Part shown: one piece after another, positions 9,514 through 17,093 of the stretch
How the letters are laid out: each line of letters starts with the position of its first letter
Numbering within the stretch: position 1 is the stretch's first letter
NCBI RefSeq assembly: GCF_002797445.1
Contig: NZ_PGEP01000001.1
Span: 1,425,001 to 1,489,000, forward strand
Source: Acidovorax sp. 69
GTDB taxonomy: Bacteria; Pseudomonadota; Gammaproteobacteria; Burkholderiales; Burkholderiaceae_C
Reading direction: 5' to 3'
Length of the DNA: 64,000 bases
Made by a program: the position numbers and the translations under genes
The notes under the pieces: model-generated
The model's input: only the letters and a program-made list of their open reading frames with translations
Told to the model about the DNA's origin: nothing
The model's database searches: none

Positions 9514-12039
9514 CTAGTGGGAATGTGCATGTTCCTTAGGCTGCATAGGCGGGGCCTTGGAAGCCGACTCCACCCGCGTACCGCGAAGCAGGCGCAGGCC
9601 GTTGCCCACCACCAGTAAGCTGGCCCCCATGTCCGCAAAAACGGCCATCCACATGGTCGCAGTGCCTACCACCGCCATCACCAGAAAGACGCTCTTGATG
9701 CCCAGCGCCAGGGTGATGTTCTGCCAGAGAACCGCATGAGTGCGCTTGGACAGGCGCACGGTCTCAGCGACGCGCTGCAGGTCATCGTTCATGATGACCA
9801 CGTCGGCCGCTTCCATCGCCGTGTCGGTTCCCGCGCCACCCATGGCAAAGCCGATGTCGGCCTGCGCCAGCGCCGGCGCGTCATTGATGCCATCGCCGGT
9901 CATGCCGGTGGCACCATAGCGCTTTTGCATCTCCTTGATGGCATCAAGCTTGGCTTCGGGCAGCAGATCTCCGCGGGCATCGTCAATGCCGGCCTGCGCT
10001 GCGATGGCCTTTGCCGTGGCCGTGTTGTCGCCTGTCAGCATCACCGAGGTCACCCCCAGTGCTTTGAGATCGACGATGGCCTGCTTTGAGGTCTCGCGGA
10101 TGGTGTCCGCTACCGCGAACAGCGCCAGGACGCGAGATTCGTCCGCAAGGAGGGTTACCGTGCGGCCTTGCTTTTCGTGGATGGCCAGCTCCGCTTCCAG
10201 TTCCGGTCCGCACAATCCCTGCTCGTGGATCAGCCGGTGATTGCCCAGCACCACTCGCGCACCATTGACCATGCCCTCGACACCGCGCCCGGGCAAGGCC
10301 TTGAAGTTCTCAGCCTCTGGGCCTTGCGCCTCCAGGCCCTGAACAATCGCCTTGGAAACCGGGTGATCGGATCGGGCTGCCAGGCTGGCAGCCATTTGCT
10401 GGATTGCGGACTCATCGCCGGCACGCCACACCTGCCACTTCACCAACTTGGGTTTGCCCTCGGTAATGGTGCCCGTCTTGTCCAGCGCAACGGCTTTGAG
10501 GAGCCGCGCGTCTTCCAGGTAGGTTCCGCCCTTGATCAAGATCCCGCGGCGCGCGCCAGCGGCCAATCCGCTGACCACCGTGACGGGCGTGGAGATGACC
10601 AGAGCACATGGACAGGCGATGACCAGCAGCACCAAGGCCTTGTAGATCGCCTCCAGCCAGGTCAGGCCCATCAGGAAAGGGGTCAGGACCGCTACCGCCA
10701 CGGCAATGGCGAAGACAGCAGGGGTGTATATCGAGGCGAAGCGGTCGACGAAGCGCTGCGTCGGTGCACGAGTGCCCTGTGCCTGCTCCACGGCCTGGAT
10801 GATTCTGGCCAAGGTGGTGTTGCTGGACAAGGCGGTGACCTCAAACTCCAGCTCGCCGGTCTCGTTGATGGTCCCCGCGAACACCTGGTCGCCAGGCGCC
10901 TTGTCCACGGGGATGCTCTCGCCAGTCACCGGGGCCTGGTTGATGGCCCCGTTGCCCTTGGTCACCTTGCCATCGAGCGGCACCCGCTCGCCTGGCTTGA
11001 TGCGCACGGTGGCTCCAATGGCCACCGAAGCCACCGGTGTAGCGGACCATGCCCCATTTGCTCCCAGAACCAGTGCCTCTTCCGGCGCCAGTTCCAGCAA
11101 GCCCTTGATGGCGTTACGGGCCCGGTCCACGGCTTTGGCCTCGATGAGTTCAGCAATCGCGTACAGGGCCATCACCATGGCGGCCTCAGGCCACTGACCG
11201 ATGAGGAATGCGCCCGTGACGGCCACCGACATCAGCGCATTGATGTTGAGCTTGCCGCGCAGCAGTGCCGCAATGCCTTTTTTGTAGGTGTCGATCCCCG
11301 CCAGCCAGATGGCCACGGCGGCGATGGCCATGCCGGCCACCTTCCAGGCCATCTGGTCGGGTGCAAAGAAGGACAGGACCTCAGCCCCAGTCGCGAACAC
11401 CAGCGCAGCCAACAACCGGGAGATGCCGCCTGCAAAACCATGTCCTTGGTCGTGATCGTCGGCTGTTGCGCCCGCCTGTCCGCCCTCGGAGCCATCGGCG
11501 CCGACCACTGGCTGCGGATCAAAGCCGGCTTTTCGGATGGCATCAAGTGCCAGCGGGTAGGTGCTTTCCTCTGCGCCGATCTTGAGCGTCCGCGCGCCCA
11601 GCTGAAAACCCAGAGAGCGGATTCCATCCAGAGGCTCCAGCGCCCGGCGAATCTCCGCCTCCTCGGCACTGCAGTCCATGGTCGCAATGCGAAACACCCG
11701 GCCCTGGCCACCCTGGGTGGTTGCCGCAGTGGCCACCGGCTGTGGATCAAAGCCCGCCTTGCGGATGGCATCGAGCGCCAGGGGCAAGGCGCGATCCTCC
11801 GCATCGATCTTCAGTGTGCGCGCGCCCAGCTGGAAACCCAAGGACCGGATTCCCTCAAGAGGTTCTAGCGCCCGCCGGATCTCCGACTCCTCGGCGCTGC
11901 AGTCCATGGTGGCGATTCGGAATAGCGTGCCCTGGCCTGGGCTGCTTGCAGCGGCAGGAACCGAGGCAACGGTACTGGTGCAGCCCGAGGAGCAGCAGGT
12001 GTCAACAACGCTGGAGGAAGTGCTGGTTTCTGGTTTCAT
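9514..12039 (-). CDS. cadA: Cd/Zn/Pb-exporting P1B-type ATPase with two tandem HMA domains
   Basis: Exports divalent soft metals to the periplasm. The 841-residue product starts at the ATG at 12039. A Cys cluster (CCSSGC, residues 15–20) is followed by two HMA-like domains, about 40–102 and 116–178. Each has the single-Cys motif MDCSAEE instead of CxxC, which is usual in Cd/Zn ATPases of this branch. A His/Asp linker follows (DDHDQGHG), then the membrane CPC motif (ACPCALVISTP), DKTGTITEGKP, SDHPVSKAI and [20 protein letters not shown], and a His-containing tail (KEHAHSH). The two HMA domains are about 85% identical, pointing to an internal duplication. It is transcribed away from cadR across a MerR-type promoter, so CadR induction by Cd or Pb is expected. 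Confidence 0.92.
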   Translation of the reverse strand: MKPETSTSSSVVDTCCSSGCTSTVASVPAAASSPGQGTLFRIATMDCSAEESEIRRALEPLEGIRSLGFQLGARTLKIDAEDRALPLALDAIRKAGFDPQPVATAATTQGGQGRVFRIATMDCSAEEAEIRRALEPLDGIRSLGFQLGARTLKIGAEESTYPLALDAIRKAGFDPQPVVGADGSEGGQAGATADDHDQGHGFAGGISRLLAALVFATGAEVLSFFAPDQMAWKVAGMAIAAVAIWLAGIDTYKKGIAALLRGKLNINALMSVAVTGAFLIGQWPEAAMVMALYAIAELIEAKAVDRARNAIKGLLELAPEEALVLGANGAWSATPVASVAIGATVRIKPGERVPLDGKVTKGNGAINQAPVTGESIPVDKAPGDQVFAGTINETGELEFEVTALSSNTTLARIIQAVEQAQGTRAPTQRFVDRFASIYTPAVFAIAVAVAVLTPFLMGLTWLEAIYKALVLLVIACPCALVISTPVTVVSGLAAGARRGILIKGGTYLEDARLLKAVALDKTGTITEGKPKLVKWQVWRAGDESAIQQMAASLAARSDHPVSKAIVQGLEAQGPEAENFKALPGRGVEGMVNGARVVLGNHRLIHEQGLCGPELEAELAIHEKQGRTVTLLADESRVLALFAVADTIRETSKQAIVDLKALGVTSVMLTGDNTATAKAIAAQAGIDDARGDLLPEAKLDAIKEMQKRYGATGMTGDGINDAPALAQADIGFAMGGAGTDTAMEAADVVIMNDDLQRVAETVRLSKRTHAVLWQNITLALGIKSVFLVMAVVGTATMWMAVFADMGASLLVVGNGLRLLRGTRVESASKAPPMQPKEHAHSH

Positions 12040-12045
12040 GGCCTA

Positions 12046-12076
12046 ATTGGAAACCCTGTAGTGACCTTAAAGTCAA
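12046..12076 (-). promoter_or_regulatory. MerR-type promoter/operator of cadA
   Basis: On the minus strand a -35 box TTGACT (12076–12071) and a -10 box TCCAAT (12051–12046) are separated by 19 bases. Such an overlong spacer is the hallmark of promoters activated by MerR-family DNA distortion. The spacer contains ACCCTGTAGTGACC (plus strand 12053–12066), whose left half resembles known CadR/PbrR/ZntR operators; the second half-site (TTAAAGT) is degenerate. The -10 box is only 7–12 bases upstream of the cadA start, so the transcript would be leaderless or nearly so. Confidence 0.65.
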
Positions 12077-12136
12077 GCGACTTCCGAGATGTCGCCGCCT
12101 TGTCCTACGTAAATCAGATTTTGCGAAGGACGCTTC

Positions 12137-12625
12137 ATGAAAATCGGCGAACTTGCCAAGGCCACCGGCACGCAGACCGAGACCATCCGCTACTACGAGC
12201 GCGAGAACCTGCTGCCGATCGCTATGCGCACGGAAAGCAACTACAGGGTCTACGACGGCAGTCATGTCGAGCGCCTGGCGTTCATCCGCCATTGCCGCTG
12301 CCTGGACATGACGCTCGATGAGATCCGGGTGCTGTTGCATTTCAAGGACGCCCCGGATGAAAACTGCGGCGCGGTGGACGCGCTTCTTCAAGAGCATATC
12401 GGGCACGTGGTCTCTCGCATCCGGGAACTCCAAGCACTGGAGTCGGAATTGCGCAGCTTGCAACAGCAGTGCTCACCAGGCCACCTCGCCGGCGAGTGCG
12501 GCATCTTGGGCGGCTTGGCCAATGCGGCACTTCAGCACAATCACATGCCCAGCGAGGCTCACCCGCCAGGAGCCCATCGTGATATCGGCGTGGCTCCCAG
12601 GCAGCGGAACAACAAACGACGCTGA
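12137..12625 (+). CDS. cadR: MerR-family Cd(II)/Pb(II)-responsive regulator CadR/PbrR
   Basis: Metal-sensing transcriptional activator/repressor. The ATG at 12137 follows GAAGGA. The 162-residue product has the MerR winged helix at the N-terminus (MKIGELAKATGTQTETIRYY, then ERENLLP), a dimerisation helix with the CadR/PbrR motif CGAVDALLQEHI (about residues 77–88), and the C-terminal metal loop with Cys at about 112 and 119 (QQCSPGHLAGECGILGGL). These three Cys are the classic Cd/Pb ligand set. The C-terminal tail contains extra His residues. It is divergent from cadA, 97 bases away, over the MerR-type promoter. Its 3' end is 3 bases from the convergent czcS end. Confidence 0.92.
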   Translation: MKIGELAKATGTQTETIRYYERENLLPIAMRTESNYRVYDGSHVERLAFIRHCRCLDMTLDEIRVLLHFKDAPDENCGAVDALLQEHIGHVVSRIRELQALESELRSLQQQCSPGHLAGECGILGGLANAALQHNHMPSEAHPPGAHRDIGVAPRQRNNKRR

Positions 12626-12628
12626 TTT

Positions 12629-13966
12629 TCAGTGGGCGCGAATTTCTATCCCGACACTTGTCACCCCATTCTCTGAGCTGGCCACGGGCTTGCCTTGGTG
12701 CATGCGGGCTATCGCCCCTACGATGGCCAACCCCAGACCATGGTTGCTCTGCCCATGGCTGCGAGCTGGATCCGCCCGGAAAAACCGGTCAAACAACTGG
12801 GGGAGTATTTCGGGGTCGATGGTGTTGCCGTAGTTGGTGACACTGATGAGCACGCGGTCCTCGTCAACAGTTCTCAGATTGATCTGGACGATGGAGCCAG
12901 TGCTCGCGTAGCGGGTGGCGTTTCCCAGCAAGTTGGACAAGGCCCGGCGCAACAACGGCACATCGAAGGTGCCATGCGCATCGCCAACCACTTTCGCGGT
13001 GAGACCCGCCTCGGCCAGCGCTGCCTCGTGGTAGTCCAGCACGTCGGCCGCCACGGATGCCAGGCTCGCCACGGGCGCGCGACGCGCCCCCACGCCCCGA
13101 TCCGCCTGGGACAGGAAGAGCATGTCGTTGACGATACCTGTCAGGCGATGCAGCTCCTCCAGATTGGACGCCAGGACCTCGCGAATATCCGCCTGCTCGG
13201 GGCGCCGCAGCGCCAATTCATTGTTGGCAATGAGCGTGGCCAAAGGCGTGCACAACTCGTGCGCCACGTCCGCATTGAAGCCCTCCATCTGGGAGTAGGC
13301 CTTTTCAATGCGAGCCAGGAGTGCATTGAACTGGTCGATCAGCGGCACGAGTTCAAGGGGCTGCTCCGCGCCATCGAGCCGCTGGTGCAGATTGTCCGCC
13401 GACACGGCGCGCGTCTGGCTGGCCAGTCTTCGAACGGGCGCCAGGCCCAGGTTGACCAGGGAAAAGCCGCCCAGCGAAACCACGACCGCTCCACCAATGG
13501 CCGCCACCAGCAACGTGACTGCAAGCCGGTGCAGCAACAGGTTGTCGGTCTGGATGTCCAGCGACAGCCGCACGCGCAAACTCGTTGAGGGCGCCTGGCC
13601 CGTAGCCTGTGCCACCTCGAACTGCCGCTGGCGCCAGACCGTCTTCGCATTCTTGTTGCGGGTATGGGCGTAGAGGACGGCCCCATCGGCCTGCGCTACT
13701 TCAAGCGAAAGATCTCCGTGCCCCACCAGGAAATCATCGAGTTTGTGAGCGAGGTCTTCTGAATTGCCGTGCGCCTTGCCATCCACCAGCAAGTGCCGGA
13801 TGACGTTCTCCTTTTGCGCCAGCGTTTCCTCCTGCCGATCTCGGAAGTTGAATTCGGTCACCAGGTAGACGGCCAGACAGACCAGCCCGAGTCCGGCAAA
13901 GCTCTGAAGTGCCAGCCACCACGACAACCGCTGGCGCAATGAGCGATGTTGGACAAGGGCCTTCAT
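12629..13966 (-). CDS. czcS: Heavy-metal sensor histidine kinase (CzcS/CusS/CopS type)
   Basis: Inner-membrane sensor kinase of 445 residues. TM1 is about residues 16–38 and TM2 about 148–170, enclosing a ~110-residue periplasmic sensor. A HAMP region follows (172–224), with the phosphoacceptor His236 in NADVAHELCTPLATLI, then an HATPase region with N box (LLGNATRYAS) and G box (SNHGLGLAIVGAI). The H-box has Cys where HELRTPL normally has Arg. The start overlaps the stop of the upstream regulator gene by 4 bases, so the pair is an operon with regulator first. It probably controls the divergent czc genes. CusS or CopS identity is also possible because both copper and Cd/Zn systems are present. 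Confidence 0.82.
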   Translation of the reverse strand: MKALVQHRSLRQRLSWWLALQSFAGLGLVCLAVYLVTEFNFRDRQEETLAQKENVIRHLLVDGKAHGNSEDLAHKLDDFLVGHGDLSLEVAQADGAVLYAHTRNKNAKTVWRQRQFEVAQATGQAPSTSLRVRLSLDIQTDNLLLHRLAVTLLVAAIGGAVVVSLGGFSLVNLGLAPVRRLASQTRAVSADNLHQRLDGAEQPLELVPLIDQFNALLARIEKAYSQMEGFNADVAHELCTPLATLIANNELALRRPEQADIREVLASNLEELHRLTGIVNDMLFLSQADRGVGARRAPVASLASVAADVLDYHEAALAEAGLTAKVVGDAHGTFDVPLLRRALSNLLGNATRYASTGSIVQINLRTVDEDRVLISVTNYGNTIDPEILPQLFDRFFRADPARSHGQSNHGLGLAIVGAIARMHQGKPVASSENGVTSVGIEIRAH

Positions 13967-14649
13967 GCGTTGCGCTCTTCCATGACGTACCCCATGCCGC
14001 GGATGGTGTGCAGCAGCGCGGTGTCAAAGGGCACGTCGATCTTAGTGCGCAGGCGCCTTATGGCGACCTCCACCACGTTGGTATCGCTGTCGAAGTTCAT
14101 GTCCCAGACCTGCTCGGCAATCTCCGTGCGAGAAAGCACTTCTCCCTTTCTTCTCAGGAAAAGGGTCAGCAGCAGGAACTCCTTGGCAGTCAACTCCAAG
14201 CGCTGACCGCCTCGGGACGCCTTGCGCCGCACCAGGTCGACCTCCAGGTCGGCCAAACGCAATTGCGTGGGCTCTGCCGCGTCCCGCGCACCTTGGGTGC
14301 GCCTGAGCAGAACCTGGATACGGGCGCTCAACTCGGAAAACGCAAAGGGCTTGACCAGATAGTCATCGGCACCCGTCTGAAGTCCGAGCACCCGATCCTC
14401 GACACTGACCCTGGCTGTGAGCATCAAGACGGGGGTCTGCCTGGTCTTGCGAAAGGCCGTCAGCAAGCTGAAGCCGTCGATCCCTGGGAGCATCGCGTCC
14501 AGCACCAGCAGATCGTGGCCGCCTTCGAGGGCCATGTGCAGGCCGTCCACGCCGTTGTGGGCGACGTCCACCACATAGCCGACCTCTCCGAGGCCCTTGC
14601 GCAGGTACTCGGCCAGCTTGACCTCGTCTTCAATGAGCAGAATTTTCAT
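13963..14649 (-). CDS. czcR: OmpR/PhoB-family heavy-metal response regulator (CzcR type)
   Basis: DNA-binding partner of the adjacent kinase, 228 residues. The receiver domain has the acidic pocket (IEDE), the phosphoacceptor Asp51 (LVLDAMLPG), Thr (LMLTAR) and Lys (YLVKPF). The winged-helix DNA-binding domain occupies about residues 130–225 (LELTAKEFLLLTLFLRRKGE, ending RGMGYVMEE). The sequence matches the CzcR/CopR/CusR group. Its start faces the small secreted protein gene at 14806 across 156 bases that hold a 17-bp palindrome, a possible autoregulatory site. Confidence 0.85.
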   Translation of the reverse strand: MKILLIEDEVKLAEYLRKGLGEVGYVVDVAHNGVDGLHMALEGGHDLLVLDAMLPGIDGFSLLTAFRKTRQTPVLMLTARVSVEDRVLGLQTGADDYLVKPFAFSELSARIQVLLRRTQGARDAAEPTQLRLADLEVDLVRRKASRGGQRLELTAKEFLLLTLFLRRKGEVLSRTEIAEQVWDMNFDSDTNVVEVAIRRLRTKIDVPFDTALLHTIRGMGYVMEERNA

Positions 14650-14675
14650 GCTGCCATTCTCGAAGAATGCCGCCT

Positions 14676-14692
14676 ATTCGTAGATTACGAAT
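14676..14692. promoter_or_regulatory. Perfect 7-3-7 palindrome between czcR and the divergent czc genes
   Basis: The sequence ATTCGTA–GAT–TACGAAT is a perfect inverted repeat with a 3-base centre. It lies 27 bases upstream of the czcR start and 114 bases upstream of the gene at 14806. Position and symmetry suggest an operator. Classical CusR/CopR boxes are also AT-rich dyads, and TTGTCAT directly to the right (14693–14699) resembles a CusR half-site. The binding protein is inferred, not shown. Confidence 0.4.
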
Positions 14693-14805
14693 TTGTCATC
14701 TGGCTGTTGGCGCCTTGTCGTGCGCCGATTTCTACAGTACCCCTGTGTCGAAAGGCATAGCTGCGGCAGGTCGCCGACGGCTCATTCGAATCAAGAGACA
14801 ACACC

Positions 14806-15144
14806 ATGACCGTTCGCAACCCTCTCACGCATACTCTGATTGCCTTCGCTATCGCGGCCCCAGGCTTGGCATCTGCTTCGTCGCTTTACCACGCCGCCGG
14901 CGGCGAAGTGGGCATGACTACCCATCCCGACCACATGCAGAGCTCAATGTCCCGTGGCGAAGTGCTTCAATCTGTTGAAGTCGCGCGCGAGGATGGCACG
15001 CTTGCGATCCTCTCTCGCGGAGGTGTGTTACCCGTCAAAGCGACGGTCGCTACAAAGACGCGCGAGCAGGTTAAACAGGAATTTCTCAACATGTCGGCAG
15101 CTGAAAAAAAAGTCCTATTGGACCTGAATGGCGGCGCTCGCTGA
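14806..15144 (+). CDS. Small secreted protein of the metal island, single DUF4148-like module
   Basis: The 112-residue product has a signal peptide (about residues 1–24, cleavage near ASA-SSLYH). The mature part contains SRGEVLQSVEVAREDGTL and TKTREQVKQEF. The KTREQV motif resembles the DUF4148 repeat. It is related to the product at 24860–25231: both share SR–x–x–V–x–Q–x–V–x–VA, then G–x–L, then ISRG or LSRG, then K–x–R–x–QV. Two related secreted proteins therefore flank the czc block. Function is unknown. Placement directly downstream of the czcR-facing palindrome suggests metal-responsive expression. Confidence 0.7.
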   Translation: MTVRNPLTHTLIAFAIAAPGLASASSLYHAAGGEVGMTTHPDHMQSSMSRGEVLQSVEVAREDGTLAILSRGGVLPVKATVATKTREQVKQEFLNMSAAEKKVLLDLNGGAR

Positions 15145-15218
15145 TTGTGAGAGCCAGCGCTCTTCAGTGGTCATGTATGCCTCACGCGCGCGCTTTCGGC
15201 GCATGCTAGACTCAAAAT

Positions 15219-15578
15219 ATGCGCCGATTAATCGCCGTTTTTTTGCTTGCGTTGCTCCCGTTCCAGTTCAGCTGGTCCGCGGTGGCCGCTTATTGCATGC
15301 ACGAGAACTCGACCGCCCAGGCGCAGCACGTGGGGCACCACGAACACAAGCACGAAGCCAAAAGCGGGGTCGGGCAAGCCGACAAGACCGGGCAAGGCGC
15401 AGACCAGTTCGATGTCGACTGCTCGGTTTGCCATGGTGCCGGCATCGGGGCCCTCAACTGGTCCTGTGCCAAACAAGGCATCTCCCATGACAGCCGTGTG
15501 GACTCACCGTCGGGTGAGCGCCTGGCGGCTGTAACGCCCACACCTCCCGACCGCCCACAGTGGCATGTCCTCGCCTGA
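15219..15578 (+). CDS. czcI: CzcI-like periplasmic accessory/regulatory protein
   Basis: A 119-residue product starting at the ATG of MRRLIAVFLLALLPFQFSWS, a signal peptide typical of CzcI. The mature part is His-rich (HVGHHEHKHEAKS) and has the Cys pair CSVCHGAG that is common in the CzcI/CnrY-neighbour family. CzcI is encoded immediately upstream of czcCBA in Cupriavidus-type systems and is thought to modulate their induction. czcC follows here after 157 bases. That gap contains an inverted repeat (CAGTCAGTC around 15606–15614 and GACTGAC around 15659–15665), which might form an attenuating hairpin. Confidence 0.75.
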   Translation: MRRLIAVFLLALLPFQFSWSAVAAYCMHENSTAQAQHVGHHEHKHEAKSGVGQADKTGQGADQFDVDCSVCHGAGIGALNWSCAKQGISHDSRVDSPSGERLAAVTPTPPDRPQWHVLA

Positions 15579-15735
15579 TCGGCGGGGGCATCTCTCCTTC
15601 TTTCAGTCAGTCGTGACCGCCCCTTGGCGGCTGCAGTTGCGCGTGTCGCGGCTGCATTGACTGACGAGTTGCCAGGCAGCTGCACGGTTGCCACCCCGCC
15701 GATTCCCTCGTGTTTTGAAATCACTGGAGAATCGG

Positions 15736-17091
15736 ATGTTCAAGGGTATTTACCTTCACGGAAAGCCGCACGCATGGCGCGGCCGCACGAAATTCAGGCT
15801 CGCTGCAGGTGCCGCGGCCATATTGCTGACCTTCTCGGGCGGGGCCTCTTCTCAAGGCATGTCGCAAGGCACAGTCGTTGGAGTACAGGCGCCCCAGAAT
15901 GCCGCGGTGTCTCCCGCTGAGCCTCTGTCGCTGACCAAGGCCATCGAGTTGGCCTTGGAAGGGAATCCAGAGGTGGCTGCCGCTACGCGCCAGTTGGAGT
16001 CAACACAGGGGCAGATTCTTCAAGGGCGCTCACGCCCCAATCCCGAGCTTGCCTATTCGCTGGAAGACGCACGGTCCAAAACACGCACGCAAAGCTGGCA
16101 GCTCAACCTTCCCGTGGAATTGGGTGGAAAGCGTGCAGCGCGCACCAAGGCGGCCGAAAAGTCGCGCGAGCAGGCGCAGGCCCAACTTGCCGAGTTGAAG
16201 GCCACCGTGCGGGCCAATGTGGCCGCAGCCTACTTCGATGTCCTGACGGCGCAGGAGCGATTGGCGCTTGCCAAAGACAGCGTGGCATTGGCCAAGTCGT
16301 CAACAGATACCGTGGCCAAGCGCGTAGCCGCTGGCAAGGTGTCACCTGTGGAAGAGTCCAAGGCCCGCGTTGCGGAAGCCGGCGTTCGCGTCGAGCTCGC
16401 CCAGGCAGCCAGCGAACAACGCAATGCACTGTCTCGCCTGTTTGCGCTGTTGGGACGGATCAACGCGCCGTTCACCGTCCTCGAGGGCAAAGCCGACAAC
16501 CTTCCCGCGGTACCGCCCCTCGCCGATCTTCAGCCCTTGATTTCTTCTTCGCCAGGCGTTGTCCTCGCCCGGATCGAGGTGGATCGGCGCCAGGCCTTGA
16601 CCGAGCTGGAACAAAGCAAGCGCGTGCCCGATGTCACCGTCAGCGTCGGCATGCAGCGCAGCAACGAGACCCAACGCAACGTCCTTCTGTTTGGTGTCTC
16701 TGTGCCTCTGCCTGTGTTTGACAGCAACCAGGGCAACCTGCTGGAAGCGCTCAAGCTGGAAGACAAGGCCCGTGACGAGTTGCAAGGGGCCACGGTGCGC
16801 CTGCACAGCGAAGTGGCGCAGGCGCGCGAGCGCCTTTCCACGATCACTGCGGAAATCCAGTCGCTGCAACAGGACGTCCTGCCCGGCGCGAAGTCGGCCT
16901 ATGACGCGGCCACCATTGGCTTTGAGAACGGAAAGTTCAACTTTCTGGAGGTGCTCGATGCCCAGCGCACCTACTTCACCGCCAAATCCCAGTACCTCAA
17001 AGCCCTGGGCGAGGCACACCGCGCGGCGGCGGATGTCGACCGCCTGCTCGGGGCCAGCACGGTTTCCGGCCTGATCGCAACGCACAACTGA
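15736..17091 (+). CDS. czcC: CzcC, TolC-family outer-membrane channel of the Cd/Zn/Co efflux pump
   Basis: Outer-membrane exit duct for the CzcCBA pump. I choose the ATG at 15736 (MFKGIYLHG) after a GGAG site over the TTG at 15688, which would add 16 residues before the signal sequence. The 451-residue product has a signal segment (LAAGAAAILLTFSGGASS) followed by two outer-membrane-efflux repeats. EPLSLTKAIELALEGNPEV opens the first, and the second ends around NGKFNFLEVLDAQRTYF, a TolC-family hallmark. czcB starts 2 bases after the stop. Confidence 0.9.
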   Translation: MFKGIYLHGKPHAWRGRTKFRLAAGAAAILLTFSGGASSQGMSQGTVVGVQAPQNAAVSPAEPLSLTKAIELALEGNPEVAAATRQLESTQGQILQGRSRPNPELAYSLEDARSKTRTQSWQLNLPVELGGKRAARTKAAEKSREQAQAQLAELKATVRANVAAAYFDVLTAQERLALAKDSVALAKSSTDTVAKRVAAGKVSPVEESKARVAEAGVRVELAQAASEQRNALSRLFALLGRINAPFTVLEGKADNLPAVPPLADLQPLISSSPGVVLARIEVDRRQALTELEQSKRVPDVTVSVGMQRSNETQRNVLLFGVSVPLPVFDSNQGNLLEALKLEDKARDELQGATVRLHSEVAQARERLSTITAEIQSLQQDVLPGAKSAYDAATIGFENGKFNFLEVLDAQRTYFTAKSQYLKALGEAHRAAADVDRLLGASTVSGLIATHN

Positions 17092-17093
17092 GC

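Noticed and set aside
10168..11868. Long plus-strand frame (566 codons) opposite cadA
   Set aside because: Antisense shadow of a GC-rich gene with all P-type ATPase motifs on the other strand. No family motif and no ribosome site.
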